NCBI RefSeq assembly: GCF_001729485.1
Contig: NZ_CP017157.1
Location: forward strand, 5,890,001 to 5,954,000
Direction of reading: 5' to 3'
Origin: Streptomyces lydicus
Lineage (GTDB): Bacteria; Actinomycetota; Actinomycetes; Streptomycetales; Streptomycetaceae
DNA length: 64,000 nt
Position numbers and translations under genes: made by a program. Below the pieces are notes generated by a model, which was not told the origin of the DNA, did no database searches, and was given only the letters and a program-made list of their open reading frames with translations. This document shows positions 17,213 through 25,784 of this stretch, piece after piece; position 1 is the stretch's first letter, and the number at the start of each line of letters is the position of its first letter.

Positions 17213-17283
17213 GTCCTCGCCCTCGGGTCGTTCTGCCTGGTACGCGCCGGCTCGTCCGTGCGGTCGGCCCGCAGACCACCGCC

Positions 17284-17308
17284 GTTCGCTCAGTGAACTA
17301 AAGTTCAT
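17284..17308. promoter_or_regulatory. Three-half-site operator in the pcaIJ/pcaR intergenic region
   Basis: Half-sites GTTCGC (17284-17289), GTGAAC (17293-17298) and GTTCAT (17303-17308) are spaced by 3 and 4 bp. TGAACT-AA-AGTTCA (17294-17307) is a perfect inverted repeat. The same 6-3-6-4-6 layout recurs upstream of pcaK at 20614-20638. IclR-family PcaU and PobR are known to use three-repeat operators, so the adjacent double-IclR protein is the natural binder. Confidence 0.8.
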
Positions 17309-17400
17309 CTCTGCGCGCTCCGAGTTTGGTCCCCGTCCCGGGCCCTGTCAACGGGCCGCCGGGTACCGTTCCGACGAGATCACCGCACGATGGAGAGGCC

Positions 17401-19095
17401 ATGACCCACCCCGCCCCGACCGCTCCCGCGTCGCCGGCCCCGCCACCGGAGGCGGTGGGCCCGCTGATGCGCGGCCTGTCCGTGCTGCGGGAACTGGCGG
17501 CCGGCGCCGGCCGCCGGTCGGTCGGCGACCTGGTGCGCACCACCGGCCTCGCCCGCTCCACCGTGGACCGCGTGCTGAGCACCCTGGCCCGGCTGGGCTA
17601 CGTACGGACCGAGGGCCGCGATGCAGTGGCGGCGCCGCGGCTGCTGGAGCTCGGCAACGCCTACCTCGCCGCGTCCGAACTCCCCGACCGGCTCGGCCCG
17701 CTCGCCGACCGGCTGGCCGACGAGCTGGACGAGTCGGTCTCGCTCGCGGTGCCCGACGGCGACGGTGTCCGCTTCGTGCACCAGGCGACCCGCCGCCGCG
17801 CGATGTCGCTCGCCTTCCGCATCGGCGATCTGCTGCCCGCCGAACGGGGCGCGCCCGGCGCGCTGTTCGCGGACACCTGGACGGCGGCGGACTGGCGGCG
17901 CTGGCGGTCGCGCCGGGCGGCCGACCCGACGGACGCCGGCTTCCCCGCCGTACCGCCGCGGCCCGCCGACGACGACCCGGCCGCCGCGGCCGCCGGCTTC
18001 GAGGCGCGGGTGTCCGCCGCCCGCACCGCCGGCTGGTCCCTCGACGACCAGCTCATCGAACCGGGGCTGGTCGCCGTCGCGGTGCCGGTCCGGGACGCCG
18101 CCGGCCGCACGGTCTGCGCGCTCAGCGTCGTCAGCCACACCAGCCGGCTGAGCGCGGCGGAGCTGCCCGACGCGGTGCTCCCCCGGCTCCGCGAGACGGT
18201 CGCGGCGATGGCGGACGCCCTCGCCGCACCCGGGGGCGGCCCGCCCGCGCCCGGCACCCCCGCGGGCCATCCGCCGCACGCCACCTGGATGCGCGCCTCC
18301 AAGCAGGAACTGGGGCCGGAGTTCGTGGAGTCGCTGGCCCGCGGGCTGCTCACGCTCACCGCGTTCGGCGCCGGCCGTGCCGAACTCCCGCTGACCGCCG
18401 TGGCGGAGGCCACCGGCCTGGCACGCGCCACCGCCCGCCGGGCCCTGATCACGCTGGCGCACCTCGGCTACCTCACCACCGACGGCAAGCTCTTCCGGCT
18501 CACGCCGAAGGTGCTGGAGCTGGGCTTCGCGCACCTGTCGGGCCTGACGCTGCCCGCCCTCGCCCAGCCGCACCTCGTGGCGCTGGTCGAGCGGGTGCAC
18601 GACTCCGCGTCGATGGCGGTGCTGTCCGGCGACGAGATCCAGTACGTCGCCCGCGTCCCCACCGTGCGCATCATGAGCGTCAACATCACCCTGGGCACCC
18701 GCTTCCCGGCGTACCCCACGTCCATGGGCCGCGTCCTCCTCGCCGGCCTGCCCCCCGCCGAACGCTCCGAACGCCTGGCCCGCACCGCCCGCACCCCGCT
18801 GACCCGGCACACCGTGACCGACCCGGAGCGGCTCGGCGCGCTCCTGGAGCAGGTCCGCGCCGACGGCTACGCGCTCGTCGACGAGGAGCTGGAGGAGGGC
18901 CTGCGCTCCCTGGCCGTCCCGGTCCACGACCGCACCGGCCGCGTGGTCTCCGCGGTCAACGTCTCGACGCACGCGGGCCGTTGCACCCCGGAGGAGGCCC
19001 GCGCCGCGATCCTGCCGGCGCTGCGCGAGGCCGCCACCGCCATCGAGGCCGACCTCCGCGTGGCGGGCCGGTACGCCCGCATCGCGCCCCTGTGA
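17401..19095 (+). CDS. pcaR: Tandem IclR-family regulator of the pca genes
   Basis: 564 residues made of two IclR units. Unit 1 has a winged helix at ~20-75 (RSVGDLVRTTGLARSTVDRVLSTLARLGYV) and an effector domain to ~260. Unit 2 has a second winged helix at ~315-370 (ELPLTAVAEATGLARATARRALITLAHLGYL) and an effector domain to the end (NITLGTRFPAYPTSMGRVLLAG is the conserved IclR block). Ordinary IclR proteins are ~260 residues. The gene is divergent from pcaIJ and convergent with pcaK. It probably responds to a pathway intermediate such as protocatechuate or 3-oxoadipate. The name is by context. Confidence 0.88.
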   Translation: MTHPAPTAPASPAPPPEAVGPLMRGLSVLRELAAGAGRRSVGDLVRTTGLARSTVDRVLSTLARLGYVRTEGRDAVAAPRLLELGNAYLAASELPDRLGPLADRLADELDESVSLAVPDGDGVRFVHQATRRRAMSLAFRIGDLLPAERGAPGALFADTWTAADWRRWRSRRAADPTDAGFPAVPPRPADDDPAAAAAGFEARVSAARTAGWSLDDQLIEPGLVAVAVPVRDAAGRTVCALSVVSHTSRLSAAELPDAVLPRLRETVAAMADALAAPGGGPPAPGTPAGHPPHATWMRASKQELGPEFVESLARGLLTLTAFGAGRAELPLTAVAEATGLARATARRALITLAHLGYLTTDGKLFRLTPKVLELGFAHLSGLTLPALAQPHLVALVERVHDSASMAVLSGDEIQYVARVPTVRIMSVNITLGTRFPAYPTSMGRVLLAGLPPAERSERLARTARTPLTRHTVTDPERLGALLEQVRADGYALVDEELEEGLRSLAVPVHDRTGRVVSAVNVSTHAGRCTPEEARAAILPALREAATAIEADLRVAGRYARIAPL

Positions 19096-19096
19096 C

Positions 19097-19112
19097 CCGC
19101 CGGCCCCGGCGG
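19097..19112. terminator. Short GC hairpin between convergent pcaR and pcaK
   Basis: CCGCCGG (19097-19103) and CCGGCGG (19106-19112) directly follow the pcaR stop. The loop is very short, so the effective stem is about 6 bp. Confidence 0.4.
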
Positions 19113-19146
19113 TAGCCGCGGCGGTTCCGGGGGCCGTTCCCGCGCG

Positions 19147-20523
19147 CTACTCGGCGCCCGCCGGGGCCGGTGACGGCGTGGCCGCCGGGCGGCCGGTCCG
19201 GCGGGCGAGCGGTACGAGTCCGATGGCGAGGGCGCCCAGGAGGCCGGCCGACGCGAAGGCGGTGAAGCCGAGCCGGTCGTTGCCGGAGGCGGCGAGGGCG
19301 CCGCCCAGCCAGGGGCCGACCACCGCTCCGGTGCGGCCGATGCCGGTGACCCAGCCCAGGCCGGTGGCCCGTTGGGCGGCCGGGTAGACGCGGTCGGCGG
19401 CCGCGTAGACCATCACCTGGGCGCTGAAGAGCCAGACGCCGGTGACCGCGACCACGACGTAGGTGAGGGCGAGTGGCAGCCGGGCGCCGAGGAGCAGGGC
19501 GCCGGCGGCGGTCAGCAGGAACCAGAGGGCGGAGACCTTGACCGGGCCGTAGCGGTCGGCGGTGCGGCCGGCGATCAGCATGCCGACGATGCCGCCGGCG
19601 TTGATGACGAGCAGGAAGCTGACCGAGGACGTCAGGCCGTAGCCGGCCGCGCGCATCATCTGCGGCAGCCAGGTGCTGACGCCGTAGACCAGCAGCAGGC
19701 CCGCGAACGAGGCGAGCCAGAGCAGCGGCGTCGCCCGGCGGACGCCGGGGCGGAAGAGGGCGCGCACCGCGTCCAGACGGCCCTTGGGACCGTGGGCCGG
19801 CGCGTCGGCGGGGGCCGGGCGGGGCAGGCCGTAGCGGTCGGCGACCGCGTCGGCCTCCGCGGTGCGGCCCCTGGCGAGCAGCACGCCGGGGGATTCCGGG
19901 AGCAGCCGCAGCAGCAGGGGCGCGGCGATGACGGCGGGCAGGACGCCGGCCCAGAAGACCCAGCGCCAGCCGAGGGTGGGGGCGAGCGCCAGGCCGAGGC
20001 CGGTCGCGGCCATGCCGCCCGCGTGGTACGAGGTCATCAGCAGGCCGGTGGCGAGCGCGGCCCGGCGCGGCGGGGCGAACTCCAGCACCACGGACAGGCA
20101 GAGGGGCATCAGGCCGCCGAGCCCGAGGCCGGCCAGGAAGCGGCCGGCGCCGAAGGGCGCGGCCGTGCCGGAGAGCGCGCAGACCGCCGAGCCCGCGGAG
20201 AACAGCAGCACGCTGGTGACCAGGACCGGGCGGCGGCCCAGCCAGTCGGTGAGGGTGCCGGTGCCGAGCGCGCCGATCAGCATGCCGAAGGTGGTCCAGC
20301 TGCCGATCGTGCCGGCCGTGCCGGGGGTGAGGCGGAGACCTGGGTCGTCGAGCAGGTGCGGCATGACGGCGCCGTAGACGTTGACGTCCATCCCGTCGAA
20401 GAAGACCGCGAGCCAGCACAGGGCGAGCACCGGCGCGACGGAGCGGAAGGTGTGGCGCCGGCCGGCGGGGGCCGCGGCGTTGCCGGACGTGCCGGGGGGC
20501 GGGGGCGGACCGGAGGGGGACAT
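19147..20523 (-). CDS. pcaK: Aromatic acid:H+ symporter (MFS, AAHS family)
   Basis: 458 residues, twelve membrane helices. Helix 1 holds WLAVFFDGMDVNVYGAVMP, the AAHS motif with the acidic residues needed for 4-hydroxybenzoate/protocatechuate uptake; the loop 2-3 motif is GTLTDWLGRRPVLV and loop 8-9 has AGRTADRYGPV. ATG 20523. Its promoter carries the same operator as pcaIJ, which supports import of the pathway substrate. Confidence 0.9.
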   Translation of the reverse strand: MSPSGPPPPPGTSGNAAAPAGRRHTFRSVAPVLALCWLAVFFDGMDVNVYGAVMPHLLDDPGLRLTPGTAGTIGSWTTFGMLIGALGTGTLTDWLGRRPVLVTSVLLFSAGSAVCALSGTAAPFGAGRFLAGLGLGGLMPLCLSVVLEFAPPRRAALATGLLMTSYHAGGMAATGLGLALAPTLGWRWVFWAGVLPAVIAAPLLLRLLPESPGVLLARGRTAEADAVADRYGLPRPAPADAPAHGPKGRLDAVRALFRPGVRRATPLLWLASFAGLLLVYGVSTWLPQMMRAAGYGLTSSVSFLLVINAGGIVGMLIAGRTADRYGPVKVSALWFLLTAAGALLLGARLPLALTYVVVAVTGVWLFSAQVMVYAAADRVYPAAQRATGLGWVTGIGRTGAVVGPWLGGALAASGNDRLGFTAFASAGLLGALAIGLVPLARRTGRPAATPSPAPAGAE

Positions 20524-20613
20524 GGGACCTCGGATTCACGAGTCACGGACGCGGCGCGCGGGTGCGGGTGCGGCCGGGGCGGCTGGGGCGCGGGCGGGTC
20601 CACGGGCGGCTGA

Positions 20614-20638
20614 GTTCGCCAGGTGAACTTTCGTTCGC
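20614..20638. promoter_or_regulatory. Three-half-site operator upstream of pcaK
   Basis: GTTCGC (20614-20619), GTGAAC (20623-20628) and GTTCGC (20633-20638), spaced 3 and 4 bp exactly as in the pcaIJ operator. GTTCGCC-A-GGTGAAC (20614-20628) is a 15-bp inverted repeat with one mismatch. It lies 91 nt from the pcaK start, in the same orientation to its gene as the pcaIJ copy. Confidence 0.8.
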
Positions 20639-20695
20639 AGCCCTGTGGGCAAGGATCATCGGCCCGGGGTCGCGGGCTGTCAATGGTTCCTGCGC

Positions 20696-21685
20696 TCAGT
20701 CGCCCTGCCCGTCGGCGTCGGCGCCCCGCTTCGCCGCCGCCCGGCGCGCCATCTCCTCGCGCGCCTCCGCGGTGGCGGCCGACGGCCACACCCGGTCCAG
20801 TGCCGCGTTCATCGCCGCGCCCACCAGGACCGCGAAGGCGGACACCCCGATCCACAGCAGCACCGCGACCGGCGCGGCCAGCGACCCGTAGATCGTGGGC
20901 CCCTCGACCGTCGAGGTGAGGTAGAGCCGCAGCAGGAAGCTGCCGAGCACCCAGATGCCGAGTGCGACCACCGCGCCGGGGATGTCCTCCGGCCAGGGCG
21001 AACGGACGGGCACGGACAGGTGGTAGAGGGTGGTGAGGAAGGCGACCGACACCAGCAGGACGATCGGCCAGTACAGCGCCCGGATGACGTGCTCACTGGC
21101 CGGCAGCAGGCCCACCACCGTGTCGGGGCCGGCCACCATCAGCGGCAGCGCGACGGCGCCGACCAGCAGCCCGGCGAGGTAGAGCACGAAGGACAGCAGC
21201 CGCGTCTTGACGATGCCGCGCCGGCCGTCGAGCCCGTACATGATCGTGATGGTGTCGACGAAGACGTTCAGCGCGCGCGAACCGGACCACAGCGCGAGGG
21301 CGAAGCCGATCGAGATGACGTCGGGGCGGCGGCCGGTGAAGACGTCGTTCAGCAGCGGCCGGGCGATCTCGTTCACGCCCTTGTCGGAGAGCACCGTGCC
21401 GGCCGCGCCGAGGATGTGCTGACGGACGTTGTCGAGGGTGTCGTGCCCGATCCACGCCTGCGTGTAGCCGAGGACGCCGAGCAGCCCGAGGATCAGCGGC
21501 GGCAGCGACAGCAGGCACCAGAACGCGGCCTCCGCGGCCAGACCGGTGACCCGGTACGTCATGCAGGAGTGCACGATGTCCTTGAGCAGGAGCCAGGCCA
21601 GCCGGCGCGTGGAGACATTGCGGTACAGAACGCGGGCCCTGGTCAGACGGCCCGCCCGCTCGGTTGGTTCGTTTGCCGGCTGCAC
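20696..21685 (-). CDS. YihY/BrkB-family membrane protein
   Basis: About 329 residues. Six hydrophobic segments and the family blocks AAEAAFWCLLSLPPLILGLLG near the start and NVFVDTITIMYGL in the middle; the C-terminus is a charged Ala/Arg tail. The family was once called ribonuclease BN; its true role is uncertain. Start is unclear: on the coding strand AAGGAG abuts GTG 21685; ATG 21721 is also in frame but lies inside the divergent dehydrogenase gene. Confidence 0.85.
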   Translation of the reverse strand: MQPANEPTERAGRLTRARVLYRNVSTRRLAWLLLKDIVHSCMTYRVTGLAAEAAFWCLLSLPPLILGLLGVLGYTQAWIGHDTLDNVRQHILGAAGTVLSDKGVNEIARPLLNDVFTGRRPDVISIGFALALWSGSRALNVFVDTITIMYGLDGRRGIVKTRLLSFVLYLAGLLVGAVALPLMVAGPDTVVGLLPASEHVIRALYWPIVLLVSVAFLTTLYHLSVPVRSPWPEDIPGAVVALGIWVLGSFLLRLYLTSTVEGPTIYGSLAAPVAVLLWIGVSAFAVLVGAAMNAALDRVWPSAATAEAREEMARRAAAKRGADADGQGD

Positions 21686-21703
21686 CTCCTTACCGTATCC
21701 GGC

Positions 21704-23347
21704 ATGGCAGCCACCACTCATACGGTCACCAACCAGCCCCCGCCGCTGGTCGGCTACGACGTCTTCGCCAACGACCCCGCCCTCACCGAAGGCATCGCCC
21801 GGTACGTCGCCGACGGCCGGCAGGACGAGGCACGGGAGGAACTGGGCCGGCTGGGGCGGGCGGCCGGCTCGGCCCACGCCCAGCAGTGGGGCGAACAGGC
21901 CAATCGCCACCCGCCCGTCCTGCACACCCACGACCGCTACGGCCACCGCGTCGACGAGGTGGAGTTCCACCCGGCCTGGCACCGGCTGCTGGGCCACGCC
22001 GTGACGGCCGGCCTGACCGACGCCTGGTCCCGCCCCGACGGCCATGTCCGCCGCACCGCCGGCTTCATCACGTGGACCCAGGCCGAGGCGGGCCACGGCT
22101 GCCCGCTGTCGATGACCCACGCGGCGGTCCCCACCCTGCGCGCCGAGCCGGAGCTGGCCGCCGTGTGGGAGCCGCTGCTGACCTCGCGGATCTACGAGCA
22201 GGAGCTGCGCCCGGCCGCCGAGAAGGGCGGGGCGCTGGCCGGCATGGCGATGACGGAGAAGCAGGGCGGCAGCGACCTGCGGGCCACCACCACCCGCGCC
22301 GAGCCGCTGGCCGCGCCCGGCGAGTACGCGCTGACCGGGCACAAGTGGTTCTGCTCGGCGCCGATGTCGGACGCCTTCCTGGTACTGGCCCGGGCACCCG
22401 GGGGGCTCACCTGCTTCCTGCTGCCGCGGGTGCTGCCGGACGGCAGCCGCAACTCCTTCCGGCTCCAGCGGCTCAAGGACAAGCTCGGCAACCGCTCCAA
22501 CGCCTCGGCCGAGGTCGAGTTCGACGGGCGGACCTGGGCCCGCCGGGTCGGCGAGGAGGGACGCGGGATCGCGACGCTCATCGAGATGGTGGCGGCGACC
22601 CGGCTGGACTGCGTCAGCGCCGCGGCCGCGGTGATGCGCCAGGCGGCGGCGCAGGCGCTGCACCACACCGCGTACCGCGAGGCGTTCGGCAGCCGGCTGG
22701 CCGACCTGCCGCTGATGCGCAACGTGCTGGCCGACCTGGCGCTGGAGTCGGAGGCGGCGACCACGCTGGCGCTGCGGCTGGCGGCCGCGTACGACGCGGA
22801 CACCGAGCAGGACCGGCACCTGCTGCGGCTGGCGGTCCCGGCGGCGAAGTACTGGGTGACCAAGCGGTGCACGCCGATGGTGACCGAGGCGCTGGAGTGC
22901 CTGGGCGGCAACGGCTACGTCGAGGAGTCGGGGCTGCCCAGGCTGCTGCGCGAGGCACCGCTGAACTCGATCTGGGAGGGCTCCGGCAACGTCCAGGCGC
23001 TGGACGTGCTGCGGGCCCTGCGCCGCGAACCCCCGGCGCTGCACGCCTTCCTGACCGAGATCGGTACGGCGCGGGGCGCGGACCACCGGCTGGACCGGGC
23101 GATCAAGGGGATGCTCACCGAACTCGCCGACCTGGAGGGCATCGAGGCGCGGGCCCGGCGCCTGGTGGAGCGGATGGCGCTGGTGCTGCAGGGCTCGCTG
23201 CTGGTGCGGTACGCGCCGCCGGAGGTCGCGGACGCGTTCTGCGCCTCGCGTCTGGGCGGCGACGCGGGCGCGGCCTTCGGCACGCTGCCGCACACACTGG
23301 ACCTCGCCGCGATCGTGGCGCGTGCGCGCCCGGTGCTCGACCGCTGA
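21704..23347 (+). CDS. AidB-like acyl-CoA dehydrogenase
   Basis: 547 residues, close to the length of E. coli AidB (541) and longer than ordinary acyl-CoA dehydrogenases. Diagnostic features are MAMTEKQGGSDLRATTT, LKDKLGNRSNASAEVEFD and LECLGGNGYVEESGLPRL followed by REAPLNSIWEGSGNV. AidB binds FAD and DNA and is linked to the adaptive response to alkylation; here no other alkylation gene is nearby. ATG 21704 has no clear RBS and may be leaderless. Only 18 bp separate it from the proposed start of the divergent BrkB gene. Confidence 0.9.
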   Translation: MAATTHTVTNQPPPLVGYDVFANDPALTEGIARYVADGRQDEAREELGRLGRAAGSAHAQQWGEQANRHPPVLHTHDRYGHRVDEVEFHPAWHRLLGHAVTAGLTDAWSRPDGHVRRTAGFITWTQAEAGHGCPLSMTHAAVPTLRAEPELAAVWEPLLTSRIYEQELRPAAEKGGALAGMAMTEKQGGSDLRATTTRAEPLAAPGEYALTGHKWFCSAPMSDAFLVLARAPGGLTCFLLPRVLPDGSRNSFRLQRLKDKLGNRSNASAEVEFDGRTWARRVGEEGRGIATLIEMVAATRLDCVSAAAAVMRQAAAQALHHTAYREAFGSRLADLPLMRNVLADLALESEAATTLALRLAAAYDADTEQDRHLLRLAVPAAKYWVTKRCTPMVTEALECLGGNGYVEESGLPRLLREAPLNSIWEGSGNVQALDVLRALRREPPALHAFLTEIGTARGADHRLDRAIKGMLTELADLEGIEARARRLVERMALVLQGSLLVRYAPPEVADAFCASRLGGDAGAAFGTLPHTLDLAAIVARARPVLDR

Positions 23348-23383
23348 CCAGGCCCCCGCCGGGGGTTCGGCGCAGCGGCGGCT

Positions 23384-23422
23384 CCCCGTCCCTCCGGGCC
23401 GTTGCCTCGCGAAGGGACGGGG
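23384..23422. terminator. Inverted repeat between convergent genes
   Basis: CCCCGTCCCT (23384-23393) and AGGGACGGGG (23413-23422) form a perfect 10-bp stem with a 19-nt loop, between the convergent aidB-like gene and the next leftward gene. A smaller CCCCC-GCC-GGGGG hairpin lies just before it (23353-23365). Confidence 0.6.
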
Positions 23423-23489
23423 ACAGGGGGTTGCCGCCGCCGCGCCGGCCGGGGAGCGGTGCCGCGCCGACCCGGCACCGCTCCCGGTC

Positions 23490-23948
23490 TCAGGGGCCGC
23501 CCGGGCCCGGGCCGGCCCGGCACACCTCGCCGGGCTCCGGCGGGGCCGGCGGGTCCGGCGCGGTGCGCCCGCGCAGCGCGGCGTCGACCGCCTCGATGAC
23601 CTCTTGGTCCGCGACCTGCGGCGGGAATCCGACCAGCACCCCGCGCGCCTCGTAGTAGCGCAGCAGCCGGCAGGTCTCGTCCGCGCCGGACCAGCCGGCG
23701 TCGCGCAGCAGCACCACGAGGTCGGCGAAGGCGAGCGCGGGCAGCAGACCACCGGAGCCGGCCACCCGGTCGAGCAGGTGCGGACTGCTGTCGACGACGT
23801 AGCCGTCGGCCGGCAGGGCGTGCCGATCGAGCAGGACGTCGACCGCGGGCATGCGCGGGACACCGTAGTGGGCGGCCAGCCGGGCGGCCCGGGCGCTGCG
23901 CACCCCTTCGCCCGCCGCGATCACCACGACGCGTGGACCGGCCACCAT
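23490..23948 (-). CDS. Conserved hypothetical protein
   Basis: 152 residues. The N-terminus VAGPRVVVIAAGEGVRSARAARLAAHYGV and later DLVVLLRDAGWSGADETCRLLRYYEARGVLVG alternate strands and helices in a Rossmann-like way, but I do not recognise a family. The C-terminal 25 residues are Pro/Gly-rich. ATG 23948 is preferred over the upstream in-frame start (24011) because GGAGG lies 9 nt upstream and similarity-like sequence begins there. No operon partner. Confidence 0.6.
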   Translation of the reverse strand: MVAGPRVVVIAAGEGVRSARAARLAAHYGVPRMPAVDVLLDRHALPADGYVVDSSPHLLDRVAGSGGLLPALAFADLVVLLRDAGWSGADETCRLLRYYEARGVLVGFPPQVADQEVIEAVDAALRGRTAPDPPAPPEPGEVCRAGPGPGGP

Positions 23949-24105
23949 GGCGAGCCCCCTCCCCCACACCCTGCGGACCGTCGTGCGCGGCCGATGGAAT
24001 CCCGGCGACAACCGGCGGGTTCGCCGACGGGTGACCGGCGCACCCCGCGGTGGCGAGAGGCCATCGGCCGCTTCGCTCAGCGTCCCCGGAGGGCGTCATA
24101 GGCCA

Positions 24106-24130
24106 CAACGGTTGCAGTGCGTTGCAGTGC
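24106..24130. repeat. Tandem 10-bp repeat upstream of GAF regulator
   Basis: GTTGCAGTGC occurs twice head to tail (24111-24120, 24121-24130), preceded by CAAC at 24106-24109, which pairs with GTTG across one base. It lies ~92 bp before the regulator gene. An operator for that regulator is the simplest reading. Confidence 0.45.
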
Positions 24131-24221
24131 GCCCCGGCGGATCGCCACAATGACGCTGCCCTGACGGCCCGGTGACGGCACGACGGGCACCGGCCGGCGG
24201 ACATGCACAACGGAGAGCAGC

Positions 24222-25523
24222 GTGAGCGACAGACCGATCGAGAGACCGCTCGACAGCGCCGTCCGGTCGGCCCAGGACATCCGGGTGACCGCTCGTCGGC
24301 TCGCGCACGTCCACGAGGCCGCGCTCGCCGACGACACGCCGCCCGAGGCGCCGCCGGCCGAGCCCCGCGCGGTGATCGGCGAGTCCTGGCGCCGGGTGCG
24401 GACGTCCGGCCTGGATCCGGACGGCGAACAGCCCCAACGTCTGCTGCCGGTGGCCGAGTTGGAGCACCGGCGGGGCACGTCGCAGCTGGCGGCGGTGCTG
24501 CCGGTGCTCAACGACGGGCTGCTGGCGAACGCCGACGCGGCGCAGCAGATCATGGTCGTCACGGACGCCGAGGGCCGGGTGCTGTGGCGGGAGGGCAGCG
24601 CCCCGGTCCGCCGGATGGCCGACCGGCTGGGCTTCGACAAGGGCGCCGACTGGACGGAGGACACCGTCGGCACCAACGCGATCGGTACCGCGCTGGTGGC
24701 CCGCCGTCCGGTGCTGGTGCACTCCGCCGAGCACTTCGTGCGCAGCCACCACCAGTGGACCTGTGCCGCCGCGCCGCTGCACGACCCGCGCGACGGACGC
24801 CTGTTGGGCACCGTGGACCTCAGCGGCCCGGCGCACACCTTCCACCCCACCACGCTCTCCCTGGTGTCCGCCGTCGCCCGGCTCGCCGAGGGCGAACTGC
24901 GCACCCGCCACCACCGGTCCCTTGAGCGGCTGCGGTCGAGCGCGGCGCCGGTACTGGCACGGCTCGACGGGCGGGCGCTGGCCGTCGACCCGCACGGCTG
25001 GGTGGTGGGCGTGACGGGCCTGACGCCACCGGACCGGGTGGCCCTGCCCAAGGTGCCCGAGGCCGGGCCGCTGTGGCTGCCCCGGTACGGGATGTGCGGT
25101 CTGGAGCCGCTGCCCGGCGGCTGGTTGATCCGGCTCGGCCGGCCGGCCCGGGAGGCCGGGCCGGGCAGCGTGGTGCTGGACGTCAGCGGGCGGGACGGCG
25201 CCGCCGTCACGGTCAGCGGCCCGGCCGGCAGTTGGTCGCACGAGCTGACCCCGCGCCACGCCGAGCTGCTGTTCGTCCTCGCCGTGCATCCGCAGGGGCG
25301 CAGCGCCGCGGAGCTCGCCCGGGACCTGTTCGGGGACGCCACCCGCACGGTCACCGTACGCGCCGAACTCTCCCGGCTGCGCCGCCATCTCGGGGGCGTG
25401 CTGGCGCACCGGCCGTACCGCTTCGCGGACGGGGTGGCGGTGGAGGTCCGGATGCCGCCGCGGCCCGTCCACCTGCTGCCGCAATCACTGGCACCGGCGG
25501 TGGTGGCGGCACGGCGGACGTGA
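24222..25523 (+). CDS. GAF-domain transcriptional regulator
   Basis: 433 residues. Residues ~50-235 resemble the sensory half of AcoR/DhaR-type activators (IGESWRRVRTSGLDP; GFDKGADWTEDTVGTNAIGTAL inside the GAF domain). The sigma-54 AAA+ domain of those proteins is absent. Residues ~345-415 form a winged-helix region (GRSAAELARDLFGDATRTVTVRAELSRLRRHLGG). So this is a one-component regulator of the type often found beside aldehyde or alcohol dehydrogenase genes, but no such gene is adjacent. GTG 24222 has GGAGAG 7 nt upstream. Confidence 0.85.
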   Translation: MSDRPIERPLDSAVRSAQDIRVTARRLAHVHEAALADDTPPEAPPAEPRAVIGESWRRVRTSGLDPDGEQPQRLLPVAELEHRRGTSQLAAVLPVLNDGLLANADAAQQIMVVTDAEGRVLWREGSAPVRRMADRLGFDKGADWTEDTVGTNAIGTALVARRPVLVHSAEHFVRSHHQWTCAAAPLHDPRDGRLLGTVDLSGPAHTFHPTTLSLVSAVARLAEGELRTRHHRSLERLRSSAAPVLARLDGRALAVDPHGWVVGVTGLTPPDRVALPKVPEAGPLWLPRYGMCGLEPLPGGWLIRLGRPAREAGPGSVVLDVSGRDGAAVTVSGPAGSWSHELTPRHAELLFVLAVHPQGRSAAELARDLFGDATRTVTVRAELSRLRRHLGGVLAHRPYRFADGVAVEVRMPPRPVHLLPQSLAPAVVAARRT

Positions 25524-25733
25524 GGCGGACGGGTCCGGGACCGCACCACCCGGGGCGGGTCCGGGACCGCGCCCGGCCCCGAGCGGAAAAACCGGGTGCG
25601 GCCCGCCGCCGCCCTTCGTAGGGTGAGGGCACTCTGACATCAGCTCTCCAGAAGGACGTCGCAGAACGGGAGCAGTCCGCGCGTACGGCACGCGCGTGAC
25701 CGAATGAGTGGGCGACAGCACGATCCGCGCTTA

Positions 25734-25765
25734 CTCATGCCCGCATGCGCTCATGCACCGCATGC
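25734..25765. repeat. Imperfect tandem repeat before the LLM oxidoreductase gene
   Basis: CTCATGC-CCGCATGC (25734-25748) is followed by CTCATGC-A-CCGCATGC (25750-25765). ATGAGT at 25704-25709 also pairs with ACTCAT at 25733-25738. The block ends ~20 nt before the start codon, so it would lie in the 5' leader or core promoter. Confidence 0.45.
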
Positions 25766-25784
25766 CCTTTCCGGAGGAGTTCCC

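Noticed and set aside
20696..23863. 1055-codon open frame on the minus strand across the aidB-like gene
   Set aside because: Only the last ~330 codons (BrkB family) have protein-like sequence; the rest is antisense to the dehydrogenase.
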